Shown here: positions 17,484-26,343 of the stretch, piece by piece
Layout: every line of letters begins with the position of its first letter
Position numbering within the stretch: the stretch's first letter is position 1
Assembly: GCA_937872925.1 (NCBI GenBank)
Contig: CALMUT010000149.1
Location: 1-64,000, forward strand
Reading direction: 5' to 3'
DNA: 64,000 nucleotides
Source: an uncultured Myxococcales bacterium
GTDB lineage: Bacteria > Myxococcota_A > Polyangia > Polyangiales > Polyangiaceae
Program-made: the position numbers and the translations under genes
The notes under the pieces: generated by a model
The model's input: only the letters and a program-made list of their open reading frames with translations
Told to the model about the DNA's origin: nothing
Databases searched by the model: none

Positions 17484-19199
17484 ATGACGTATCGACACCG
17501 AGTGGCGAGGGAAACGAGAGACCAGCGACCGGGCGCACGCGGTTCCCAGCCTGCGGGCCAGTCTTCGGGCCGGCCTTCGGGCCGGGCCCCGGGCAAGCGC
17601 TCTCGACGCGGGCGCCGCCCCGGGCGCGCCCCGGCGTCGCCCGCGGCGGGGATCGTTCAAGCCAAGCCGGTCGACACCTCCAAACCCGCCGACGTGCCCC
17701 TCGATCCCACGGAAGTGGCCGAGATGCGCGAGCACTTCAAGTTCCTGCGCGACAACCGCAAGATGCTGCAGCTTCGGCTCAACGCCGCGGAGGACCTGCT
17801 GCTCAACGGCGCACGCGAACCGACGCATCGCGGCGTGTGCCAGCACTTATTAGGTAAAGTCGATCGCGCGCGCGTGGAACTGGCAGCGCAGCGCCTCGAT
17901 CCGGCGGCGCGCAGTCGCCTGCTCGCCGGCATGGTGCGCATGTCACCGGACGTTGCCTACCTCTTGCTGTACTTGGAGAGCGTCAAAGAAAGCGCCTCCC
18001 AAGAAGACGCCACGGCAGCTCTTTCGCGCGCGTTGCGCCAGATCGACTTCTCGCAAATCTCCTCAGCGCAAATGCGCAGGCTACTGGACCTGATTGCCGA
18101 GCTCTTCGATGAACGGGACCGCCCGCAGCTGCTATTCGGTCTGCTGCAGAGTCCAACCTTTCGTGACGCTTTCGACAGCTCCGCAGAGCAGCTCCCCACC
18201 AGCCTGGGCGACACTTTCGTTCCGCTTCGTGCTGCGCACGCGGTGGTGCTGCAGAATAAGAAGAACCCCTTCGACGGCGAGGCACTGTCGAGCGGCGTGC
18301 GCATGTTGCTTTCAGCTCGGGACAAAGTACTGCGCGCGCACCAGCCGACGGCGCAGCGGCGGCTATTCGAGCTGGGGGTGGCCCTTGGGGGGAGCGCCCT
18401 GGGCGAGGTCGGCCCAGGACTACGCGTGCTTGCTTCGGCGCTTTCCGATGAACGGGAGCGCTCAGACGCCATGATGGAGCTTGCGGGGCTGTACCTCGCA
18501 GCAGAACGCGACGCGGACGCCAAGAAGATCTTGGAACGCCTGTGCAAAGACGCGCCAGGCTTCCGCCGACCCATGCGTTGGCTCGACGCCCTGGCCGGCC
18601 CTCGCTTCGGTCGATTCGCAGTCCCGCAGTCCGATGCAAAACCGCGACGGGGCGGTTCCCGCTTTCAGATCGCGTTTTCCCTCGACCGGCGAAAACCGGT
18701 TTGGCTGCGCACGGGCACAGTGGACGAAGCAGAGGCGTACCAAGCTGCCGCAGCCTTGAGCGCCGAGCTCCTGTTCCCTGGTGTGCTGCATCCGGTTGGA
18801 TCCGGGACCAGCGCCGACGGCATGCCCTACTTCGCAGTGCCGCTGCGCGGGCGAGGCGCGTTTGAGAGCCTGAAGAAGGACGGCGGCGTCGAAGTCCGAG
18901 ACGCGCGACTTCTGTGCGAAGATGCCATCTTGCTCTGCGCTGCGCTGAGCAACGCAAGCGTGGCGCTTCCGGACGCGCGCCTCGACCGATTCGCGATCGA
19001 CGCAGGGCCGAGACTTTGGCTTCGGGACCTGCTGGGTGCGGAGCGCTGCCCGCAGACGGACGCAGAGCCTGCGAACCTAGGTCACGCAAAAGAACTCTGC
19101 GCGCTGATCCTGGCTCCGCACCCGGCGGCCAGCGTGCTCTGCGCAGAGCTGCAAGAGGCGCCGACCTTTCCACGCCTGCTCGAACTTGCTCAGAGCTAG
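17484..19199 (+). CDS. Large protein with basic head, helical middle and kinase-like degenerate tail
   Basis: A 571-residue protein starting at ATG 17484. The first 65 residues are very basic and Gly/Pro/Arg-rich. A helical central part (about 80-420) reads like TPR or HEAT-type repeats (for example SDERERSDAMMELAGLYLA). The last 170 residues echo a protein kinase without its catalytic residues: GSGTSADGMPYFAVPLRG resembles the hinge region and DARLDRFAIDAGPRLWLRDL the catalytic-loop and metal-binding region. The HRD and DFG residues are absent. That likeness is by eye only. There is no membrane segment, so it is cytoplasmic; function unknown. Confidence 0.6.
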   Translation: MTYRHRVARETRDQRPGARGSQPAGQSSGRPSGRAPGKRSRRGRRPGRAPASPAAGIVQAKPVDTSKPADVPLDPTEVAEMREHFKFLRDNRKMLQLRLNAAEDLLLNGAREPTHRGVCQHLLGKVDRARVELAAQRLDPAARSRLLAGMVRMSPDVAYLLLYLESVKESASQEDATAALSRALRQIDFSQISSAQMRRLLDLIAELFDERDRPQLLFGLLQSPTFRDAFDSSAEQLPTSLGDTFVPLRAAHAVVLQNKKNPFDGEALSSGVRMLLSARDKVLRAHQPTAQRRLFELGVALGGSALGEVGPGLRVLASALSDERERSDAMMELAGLYLAAERDADAKKILERLCKDAPGFRRPMRWLDALAGPRFGRFAVPQSDAKPRRGGSRFQIAFSLDRRKPVWLRTGTVDEAEAYQAAAALSAELLFPGVLHPVGSGTSADGMPYFAVPLRGRGAFESLKKDGGVEVRDARLLCEDAILLCAALSNASVALPDARLDRFAIDAGPRLWLRDLLGAERCPQTDAEPANLGHAKELCALILAPHPAASVLCAELQEAPTFPRLLELAQS

Positions 19200-19296
19200 A
19201 ACGTCGCCGTTCGAATCACGGTGCCTTCGGCGATGTAAACAAGAATTCCCGCAGTTTTTTTGGAACCCTGCGCGCTTTCTGATGTCCTGACCCGTC

Positions 19297-21468
19297 ATGC
19301 GACAAAAGCTCGTGCTTGGTTCCCTTCTTGTTACCGCCCTATTCGGCTGCGCTTCTGCCGGCAATCACGACGCGAACTCCCCCGCGGGAGTGCTGCCCTT
19401 GAAGCGTCTAAGACTGTACGAAACCGGCGTCGGTTACTTCGAACGCAGTGGGCGCATGGGTGGAGCCGACGTGTCTCTGCCGATCCCCGCCGCACACGTG
19501 GACGACGCGCTCAAAACCCTTGTCGTAGTCGGCGAAGATGGTCGAGCCAGCGTGAGTGCAATCGAATTCGAGAGCGTCGTCAGCAAAGGCATGGCACGGG
19601 CGCTTGCGGGCCTACCCCAAGACGCCGAGCAGCCCGTGGATTTCCGCGGTGTGCTCGGGGGCATGAAGGGCGCGTGGGTAGAAGTGCGCACGGAGGACGA
19701 AACCTTCAAAGCCCGCGTGCTGGACGTGTTCGACGCGCCGCTGGTTGAGAAGCACAAGAAGCGGTCCAAAGAGGAGAAGAAGAACACCGACGAAGACGAA
19801 GACGACGACGGCGCGCCGCCCCAGGCTGCCAACGATCCATGGCTGCTGCTGCAGTCAGACAGCGGGGAGATCCGACGTCTGCACGGATCGGAACTGCGTG
19901 GTCTCAAGCCTGTGGACTCGGCGCTTGCAGATCGCATCGACGACGCTGCGCAGACTCTAAGTGTGCGCGCAGCACGGGCGCAACGCACGCTGCGCGTGCT
20001 AGCTTCCAGTGAGCGACCCGTCACCCTCGGCTACATCGCGGAAGTGCCCGTGTGGCGTACATCGTACCGCTTGATCGTCGACGCGAAGACCGACCAGGCG
20101 ATCCTGCAAGGCTGGGCGTTGATCCATAACGATTCCGACGAAGCTTGGAACAAGGTTGAAGTCGAGCTCGTCAGCGGACGCCCAGACTCGTTCCTGTTCC
20201 CACTGGCGGCTCCGCGCTACTCGCGTCGGCAGTTGGCGGAACCCGCCGAGCAGCTTTCCACGGTGCCACAGCTCGTAGACCGCACCCCGGATCAGATCTG
20301 GGGCGACAACCTGGGAACGGTGGGTCACGGATCCGGCACCGGCACCGGACAGGGCTACGGTTCCGGTCACGGCCGCATATCGCGTGCTCCGCGGGTGCGC
20401 ATGGGACGCACTGCGGTAAGCGGCCGTGTCAGCGCCAGCAACGAGCTGGCGATCGGCAACTTGGCGGCGATCGCGCCGGCTTCTGGCGTGGAGAGCGGCG
20501 CGCTGTTCAGCTACGGCCTGCCCCAGCCCGTGGAACTGCGAGCACACGGTTCCGCCTTGGTGCCGCTATTCGCACAGCGCGTGCCGATCCGGCGAATGAC
20601 ATGGTTTTCAGCTCCGGGCGAGACCGGGCGCAGTGCAATGCGCTTGACCAACGGCACCCGACAAACCATGCCGGCGGGCACGGTAAGCGTCTACGAAAGC
20701 AAAGCCTTCGCTGGCGAATCCGGTCTCGATCGCATGAAGCCGACCGAACGCGCCTTCTTCGAGTTCGGGGTAGATCTGGATGTGGAGCTCGACGCGAAGA
20801 AGTTCAAGCAGACCGAAGAAACCAAGCGCTTGAAGCTGGAGAAGGGGCAGTTGATCGAGCACTTCGTGCGGCACCACGTGCGCAACTACGCCATCGAGAA
20901 CCGCAGCATCCAAGCGCGCTTGGTCGCGCTCAAACTGGACGTCGTGAACAACGCGGAAGCCAAAGGCGCCGACGAACTGGACTATGACGCGCGCAACAGT
21001 CGCCCCATCGCAGTGTTTCGTGTGCCAGCGCGGTCCAAGTCGGATCGCACGCTGCACATCGACGAAGCACTGCAGCGTGACTTCGACGTCACCAGTCTGG
21101 ACGTCGACGACCTAACCCGCATGCACGACGCCCCCGCCGTGCTGAGCGCTGACAAGGCGCGTTTGCAGGCGGCTATTAAGGTGCTCGAAGCCGCAGAACG
21201 TGTGGAAGAGCAAAAGAGCGAAGCAGAGGCAGACCGCGCGACGACGGAGTCGGACTTGGAACGCCTGCGGGACCACCTCAAGGCCATGGGCGACAAAGGC
21301 GGGGCAGCCGCGGGCGCGAACCCCATCGTCACACGCATCCTCGCAGCCGAAGACAAGCTGACGGATCTGCGCAAGCAGATCAAGAGCTTGGACACCAAGT
21401 ACAAGGCCGAGATCGAACGGCTCAAAGCGGAGCTAGCTCCCCTGGGTGCCGGCACGGACGCGCCGTAG
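19297..21468 (+). CDS. DUF4139-type lipoprotein
   Basis: A 723-residue protein with a lipobox near the N-terminus (LFGC, Cys18). From about residue 245 it carries the block LGYIAEVPVWRTSYRLIVD, followed by ILQGWALIHNDSDEAWNKVE, the hallmark of DUF4139, a beta-rich domain found in mucoidy-inhibitor-like proteins. A charged Lys/Glu/Asp run (about 148-168) and a Gly-rich spacer split the protein. The C-terminal 120 residues form a long coiled coil. It is probably a periplasm- or surface-facing structural lipoprotein. The gene stands alone between the kinase-like protein and the convergent zinc-ribbon pair. Confidence 0.7.
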   Translation: MRQKLVLGSLLVTALFGCASAGNHDANSPAGVLPLKRLRLYETGVGYFERSGRMGGADVSLPIPAAHVDDALKTLVVVGEDGRASVSAIEFESVVSKGMARALAGLPQDAEQPVDFRGVLGGMKGAWVEVRTEDETFKARVLDVFDAPLVEKHKKRSKEEKKNTDEDEDDDGAPPQAANDPWLLLQSDSGEIRRLHGSELRGLKPVDSALADRIDDAAQTLSVRAARAQRTLRVLASSERPVTLGYIAEVPVWRTSYRLIVDAKTDQAILQGWALIHNDSDEAWNKVEVELVSGRPDSFLFPLAAPRYSRRQLAEPAEQLSTVPQLVDRTPDQIWGDNLGTVGHGSGTGTGQGYGSGHGRISRAPRVRMGRTAVSGRVSASNELAIGNLAAIAPASGVESGALFSYGLPQPVELRAHGSALVPLFAQRVPIRRMTWFSAPGETGRSAMRLTNGTRQTMPAGTVSVYESKAFAGESGLDRMKPTERAFFEFGVDLDVELDAKKFKQTEETKRLKLEKGQLIEHFVRHHVRNYAIENRSIQARLVALKLDVVNNAEAKGADELDYDARNSRPIAVFRVPARSKSDRTLHIDEALQRDFDVTSLDVDDLTRMHDAPAVLSADKARLQAAIKVLEAAERVEEQKSEAEADRATTESDLERLRDHLKAMGDKGGAAAGANPIVTRILAAEDKLTDLRKQIKSLDTKYKAEIERLKAELAPLGAGTDAP

Positions 21469-21565
21469 GGCGGTCATTCGTGAGGGTTCTGGACGAACCG
21501 GCCACCCCTTGTCGAGATTAGCGAGCCAGCGCTTCGCTGCGCGCCACGACCCAATAACCCAATGC

Positions 21566-22951
21566 TCAGCCCAGGACTTCTAGAGCGTAGTCGTGGGGGT
21601 TGTTCTTGCTGACCCGCGCGATCAGCAGTTTTCCGACTTCGAAGTTCCCCGCCATGACCCCGATGATGCCCGTCTCGATGCTGGAATAGTAGGCGGGTGC
21701 GTCGTCGGGGGTGATCAGCAAGGACAGCTTGATGTGCATGCTTTCGCCCATGCCCTGGGATGGCAGGCGCTCGTTTTTGAGCACGTAGGCGGCGTAGGCC
21801 TTCCCGCGAGTGCGCTGCTTCGTGCGGCCTCGAGCGGCGAGCAGCGACAGTAGCCCGATGGGCGTGAGCAGCACCCCCAGGGCGCCCCCCGCAAACAGAG
21901 ATATGACGAACCCTTGCACGTCCGGGTCCAGCTCTAGCATTGCCAGGCCCAGTGGCGCGACCACGGCACTGCCAGCCCAAAGCAGCGAGTACACTCCCAT
22001 ACCGAACACCAAGAGCCCTCCGAGGGTGCCGCCCTCCATGGGCAGCGTGTCAAGATCGTACATCCGGCGCTCGGCTTCTGCTTCGCTCCGCGCACACAGC
22101 TGCCACGTTGCGTGCGCAGCGATGAAGCGCGTGGTGCGCCGGCGCGCCAGCGGTCCGAGTTCACGCTTGACGGACGTGAGCGCGTCTACAGCGACCGCCA
22201 GCTGGTCCGAGCGCTCCCAGGCGTTGGCGCACAGCACGGCGCACTCCGGCGCGTAGGCGTGGCTGAGAGGCACGTCAGCACCAACACCGAGCACGCTGAT
22301 GACACCGCGATAGTCCTGCCGAGCCGTGGCAATGTATGCCCGAGCGAAGCGATAGGCCGTGTCCGCAAGCAGGTCCTCGGAGCGCGGATCACAGGTCGCG
22401 AGCCACGCGTCGGCAGCGGCGATATCCCCTGCTTTCAGGGCACTGCGCGCGAGCTGGGCGCGCATGACTTGGCCGTGCCGCGCCTCGGTCGTCACCGCGA
22501 GGGCACTGTCGATGAGGGCGCGCTGTCCAAGTAGGTCACCACGGTCAAAAAGCAGCTCTGCCAGACCAATCGTCAGCACCACCAGGGCCTCTGCGGCTGC
22601 TGGGTCCGGCGTGTGCCGCAGCTGTGCGCGCAGGTTCTGCCAATGGGCGCGGGCTTGCACTTCCGAAGACGGGCCGATGCGTTCGCCAACGAATAGTGGC
22701 GCGAGATCTGGCGGTGGCAGGTAGCGGCGCTCTTGGGCGGCGAGGATCGCGATGCGCTCCGCTTCGTTCTTCGCACGGGGCGGCACGGCTACGGCTTCGG
22801 CACGCATGCGCACCTGCAGCGGCGCACGGCAATAGCCGCAATTGCTCGTGGCGGCGCCCTGGGGCACTTCGGCGGGTGCGCCGCATTGATCGCAGAGCAG
22901 ATAACGCCGTTGCTGCGCGTAAGCCTGGTGTGCTGTGGGCGCCGCGCTCAT
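21566..22951 (-). CDS. Zinc-ribbon, TPR-like membrane protein (copy 2)
   Basis: A 461-residue protein starting at ATG 22951, two bases after the stop of its paralogue. The N-terminus has a zinc ribbon (LLCDQCGAP then NCGYCRAP). A helical repeat domain (about 110-300) contains the phrase LATCDPRSEDLLADTAYRFA, which matches LALCDPASGELMADTAYRLG in the upstream paralogue. Two transmembrane helices and a C-terminal soluble domain follow. The two genes are a tandem duplication that has diverged, mainly after the membrane part. Function unknown; a membrane sensor or scaffold is possible. Confidence 0.65.
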   Translation of the reverse strand: MSAAPTAHQAYAQQRRYLLCDQCGAPAEVPQGAATSNCGYCRAPLQVRMRAEAVAVPPRAKNEAERIAILAAQERRYLPPPDLAPLFVGERIGPSSEVQARAHWQNLRAQLRHTPDPAAAEALVVLTIGLAELLFDRGDLLGQRALIDSALAVTTEARHGQVMRAQLARSALKAGDIAAADAWLATCDPRSEDLLADTAYRFARAYIATARQDYRGVISVLGVGADVPLSHAYAPECAVLCANAWERSDQLAVAVDALTSVKRELGPLARRRTTRFIAAHATWQLCARSEAEAERRMYDLDTLPMEGGTLGGLLVFGMGVYSLLWAGSAVVAPLGLAMLELDPDVQGFVISLFAGGALGVLLTPIGLLSLLAARGRTKQRTRGKAYAAYVLKNERLPSQGMGESMHIKLSLLITPDDAPAYYSSIETGIIGVMAGNFEVGKLLIARVSKNNPHDYALEVLG

Positions 22952-22953
22952 GA

Positions 22954-24300
22954 TCAGTCCAGCTCGATCTGTACAGAACCGCGCCGCTCTGGATCCATGC
23001 GCACGACCACCAGTGCACCAGGCGTGAAGCGCGCCCGGTCCGAAGCGTCTGCGTGGAACATGCTGTGCGCCAGGAATGGAGCACCCTCGCGAGGGAGCAC
23101 CAGGACGCGATACAGCAGTTGTGGCACGCCCATCGTATGCAGGCCGGTGCCGCGCGCATGAACGATTCTCGCCGCTGCGGGAACGCCACTGCTGCGCAGA
23201 CGCCGTGCGTGCGCGCTCTTGCGATAGTCCACGACGCCGATGGTGCCAAACACGCAGCCCAGCAACCCCCCGAGCCCCACCGAAAAGTGACCAGCGCCGA
23301 AGAGACCGAAGAGCGCCAGGATCGCGCCGACTCCCAGGCCCAACCCGAAGGAAACGATGGTCGAGACCAGGGCGAAACCCGCCGCGCCCGCTGTCTTTCC
23401 AGCCACGCGAATGCCGCGCGCGCGCTGCAGTGCGTCCGCCTGGGGTGCACTCTGCGCACACAGCTGGGATGCGGCGTTCTGAGAAAGATACTGAGCGCAC
23501 AACAAGCGGTCGAACGCCGAACTGTTCTGGTTGAATGCGTCCAACACAGAAACGGCAAGATCCACTCGCCCCAATTTTTCGAAGGCGTTGGCTTGAAGCG
23601 CCGCGCAGACGCCTTCGTACTCGTTGTAGAAGGGCACGCTGCCCGGCGCATTGCCGAGCACGCCTAATACGGCGTCGTAGCGCTTGTAGGCCGTATCGAT
23701 TGTGGCGCGTCCCAGGCGATATGCCGTGTCCGCCATCAGCTCGCCAGATGCCGGGTCGCATAGCGCGAGCCACGACTCCGCAGCACGCAGATCGCCTACG
23801 GCACAGGCACACCGGCACAGCGCACCACACAGCATCTGGCGAAATACCGCCTCCCTCGTGGCGTCGAGAGCAGCTTCGAGCAGGCTCCTGGCACGCAGCG
23901 CGTCCCCCTCGGTCGTGAAGTGATCCGCGAGCGCCACGCTCAAGCGGTGCAGCAACCGTTCAGTCTGATAATCCCCACCCGCACTTGCCGCGGCGCGTGT
24001 GGTTTTCCAAGTCGCCAAGGCGGCGCCCATCTTCCAGGGCAAAAGTTCGAGCCCTGCGAACATGTCCTCCACGGCTTTGGGCGGTCGCACGCTGCCGCGA
24101 TCCGCGCGCCGCAACCCCTCGAGGCGTTCAGGCTCGGGCACCGGCGGTGAGCGAGTCACAGCGCGACTGCCGGCTTCCGTCTGTTGGGCGCCGCCGCAAT
24201 GCCCGCAGTCGAGCCGCCCGCCCGCCTCGCCGACGGCGATGGGCGCACCACAGCTGTTGCAAGTGACGACGCGGATCTCGAATGTAAAAGCCGTCTTCAT
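22954..24300 (-). CDS. Zinc-ribbon, TPR-like membrane protein (copy 1)
   Basis: A 448-residue protein with the zinc ribbon near the N-terminus (VTCNSCGAP then DCGHCGGA), a helical TPR-like middle, two adjacent transmembrane helices (about 300-355, Gly-rich) and a C-terminal beta-like domain. It is first in a two-gene operon with its paralogue at 21566-22951. A third zinc-ribbon membrane protein of different layout lies at 62256-63572. No enzyme motif is visible. Confidence 0.65.
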   Translation of the reverse strand: MKTAFTFEIRVVTCNSCGAPIAVGEAGGRLDCGHCGGAQQTEAGSRAVTRSPPVPEPERLEGLRRADRGSVRPPKAVEDMFAGLELLPWKMGAALATWKTTRAAASAGGDYQTERLLHRLSVALADHFTTEGDALRARSLLEAALDATREAVFRQMLCGALCRCACAVGDLRAAESWLALCDPASGELMADTAYRLGRATIDTAYKRYDAVLGVLGNAPGSVPFYNEYEGVCAALQANAFEKLGRVDLAVSVLDAFNQNSSAFDRLLCAQYLSQNAASQLCAQSAPQADALQRARGIRVAGKTAGAAGFALVSTIVSFGLGLGVGAILALFGLFGAGHFSVGLGGLLGCVFGTIGVVDYRKSAHARRLRSSGVPAAARIVHARGTGLHTMGVPQLLYRVLVLPREGAPFLAHSMFHADASDRARFTPGALVVVRMDPERRGSVQIELD

Positions 24301-24461
24301 CTGCAGCCCAGAGCACCGACGCTAACGCACCTGCTGCGCGTGCAGAACCCTGGCGAGCCGCGCGCCGGGGCCGAATCAACCCGAATTGTCGTTCGTGGCG
24401 CGCGCTTGCTCGGGCCTCTGGCGTATGCCATGACTGCGTACACCTTACTTTGGAGGGCGAA

Positions 24462-25151
24462 ATGAACGTGCGTCACGTTGCAGGGGGGCTTTTCATCGCA
24501 GCCATCGCGCTGTACGGCTGCGGCGGCTCGTCGACCTCGGACGGTACGGGTGGCAGCGGCGCACAGGCGGGAACGGGCGCCTTCGGCGGCAACGGCGCCA
24601 ATGGCGGCAGCGGCGCGGGCGCAGGCAACGGCGGCAACGGCGCCTTCGCTGGTTCCGGCGGTGGCAGCGCGGCGGGTGGCGGCAGCGGCGGCGGTTCCAT
24701 TCCAACCAAAGAGATCGAAACCGCTTGCGCGCAGATCGAAAAACTCCCGTGCAACGTGGACAACTGCATCGCTGAGGCGACGGGAAGCGCGGCAGAGGCC
24801 CTGAAAGAAGGCTGCGCCGCAGAGTTCAAAGCGCTTTTGGTGTGCGCTATCTCCAATCCTTGGCACTGCGTCGCCGGCGAAGACGGCCCGCAGCTGGACG
24901 CCGCCTGCACGGGCGCCGTCGAGGCCTACGGCGCGTGCCAGCCAAATTGCGAAGGCGGCGGCAGCAGCAGCGGCGAATGCAGCATCTACTGCGGCGGCAA
25001 GCGTCCCTTCGGCGCGGAGTGCCAACCGGCGCCCAACGTCGCGCTCGATTGCCGTTGCACCGATGGGCCAAACGCTGGGAAGGCGTTCAAGGTCAACGGC
25101 AGTTGTGATTCGGACTGGGTGGACGACGCGCAAACCCAGTGCGCGCAGTAG
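24462..25151 (+). CDS. Lipoprotein with Gly-rich linker and Cys-rich domain
   Basis: A 229-residue protein whose ATG follows GGAGGG by four bases. The lipobox is LYGC. A linker of about 65 residues consists almost only of Gly, Ala, Ser and Asn. The C-terminal domain (about 90-229) has some sixteen cysteines, spaced for many disulfides (for example CNVDNC and CSIYC). It is probably a disulfide-rich surface domain held away from the membrane by the linker. Not recognised as a named family. Confidence 0.7.
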   Translation: MNVRHVAGGLFIAAIALYGCGGSSTSDGTGGSGAQAGTGAFGGNGANGGSGAGAGNGGNGAFAGSGGGSAAGGGSGGGSIPTKEIETACAQIEKLPCNVDNCIAEATGSAAEALKEGCAAEFKALLVCAISNPWHCVAGEDGPQLDAACTGAVEAYGACQPNCEGGGSSSGECSIYCGGKRPFGAECQPAPNVALDCRCTDGPNAGKAFKVNGSCDSDWVDDAQTQCAQ

Positions 25152-25208
25152 CGCTCGTGAAGCGCCGGCTTGCAGTAATATCAGTGACGGACGACACTGC
25201 GGCCACTC

Positions 25209-25559
25209 ATGCCTGCTCAGCTCTTTGATCGCTCGTTGCCCCACGACGCGCGGGAGGCGCTCTTCGGTGGCAAAGCCACCGTGCGCGTCTGGAACCTAGG
25301 CGCCGCGCCGCTGCCGCCGTTTACCGCCACGCTCGGATGCGAGCTCGACCCGGGGGGCAGCGTGGGCACTCACGTGCAGCAAGAATTCGCAGAGATCGTG
25401 GTGGGGATCTCCGGCGATGGCCGTGCCACAGTCAGCGGCGACGAGCAGCTGCTTCAAGGTGGCAGCGTGGTGCAGCTGCCCTTGGGTGCAACCTTGGCGA
25501 TCGAGAACGCCTCGGCGTCCGAACCTTTGCGCTATCTGATCATCAAAGCGCGCGGCTAG
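25209..25559 (+). CDS. Cupin-domain protein
   Basis: A 116-residue single-domain cupin. The first cupin motif is partial: G-S-V-G-T-H-V-Q-Q-E-F-A-E-I-V-V-G keeps the His and Glu, followed by a GxG turn and the second motif around LPLGATLAIENAS, which lacks the usual His. It may therefore bind metal weakly or not at all. The gene is short and 57 bases after the preceding lipoprotein; a shared transcript is possible. Substrate unknown. Confidence 0.6.
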   Translation: MPAQLFDRSLPHDAREALFGGKATVRVWNLGAAPLPPFTATLGCELDPGGSVGTHVQQEFAEIVVGISGDGRATVSGDEQLLQGGSVVQLPLGATLAIENASASEPLRYLIIKARG

Positions 25560-25598
25560 CCAGCACTCGCCAAGACCCGTCGCGCCTCAGCGCGGGCG

Positions 25599-26159
25599 CT
25601 ACTTCCCCAGGCGATAGAAGGTCGCGCCGGATGCATTGAGCGGCGTGGGCGCGTTCTTCAAGGCGCGGCCCATGGCTTCCACGGCCTCGGTGTCCACGTA
25701 CAGCCCGGGTCCCCAGCCGTCGAGTTCTTCGTCCCGACGCGACGCGGCGTCGGCGTAGAGCGCCTTGCGCAAAGGCTCACTGGCGTGGCCGATGCGCACG
25801 AGGCCGCCCTTATCGAATGGGTCGAGCTCGACAATGCCGTCCTCTTCGTCTGTCCAGCGCCCGCCGTAAGTCAAGATCGCCGCGGTTTGGAAGTTGCGCC
25901 CCGTCATGCGCGCGCGAGTCATCTTCAGCCAGACGATCGGGTCTTCTTCTTCACTACCGTCTGCCATCTCCACGTACACGGCGTGCCCCAGATCGACGGC
26001 GTGCAGGTCCGTGCCCAGGGGAAAGGACCGCACACAGTCACGCAGCAAGCTAGAAAACTCGCTCAAGCGCTCCACAAAGGCTTCTCGCTCCAGGGCGTAC
26101 TCGTCATTTTCGATGTCGTAGTAACTGAGCCAAAGGCCGTAGGCGTTTTCGTCGATCAT
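25599..26159 (-). CDS. Acidic hypothetical protein
   Basis: A 186-residue soluble, acidic protein with no signal peptide or membrane segment and no motif I recognise. It contains aromatic and acidic stretches (YYDIENDEYALERE) and an internal EEEDPIVWLKM. The coding frame is clean, the ATG is reasonable and both neighbours face other directions, so it is likely real. Possibly an immunity-like or SMI1-like small protein, but that is only an impression. Confidence 0.55.
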   Translation of the reverse strand: MIDENAYGLWLSYYDIENDEYALEREAFVERLSEFSSLLRDCVRSFPLGTDLHAVDLGHAVYVEMADGSEEEDPIVWLKMTRARMTGRNFQTAAILTYGGRWTDEEDGIVELDPFDKGGLVRIGHASEPLRKALYADAASRRDEELDGWGPGLYVDTEAVEAMGRALKNAPTPLNASGATFYRLGK

Positions 26160-26343
26160 CGGACAGCGCCGGGCACTTTACACGACTCGAGGTTCCGTCT
26201 GTGCCACTGCGTGCCAAGCTGGGCATTTGCGATCCCTGGGCCACCCGGGTGCTGAGCCAACTCCTGCTCTTTGCCGAGAAAACCGCCTTGGCACGTTCAA
26301 TGCGATGCGGACATTGGCGCCAAAGCCACGGAGGCCCGATCCC

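Noticed and set aside
23053-24465. Plus-strand frames opposite the zinc-ribbon genes
   Set aside because: They are shadows of the minus-strand paralogues, which share recognisable blocks with each other; the plus frames do not.
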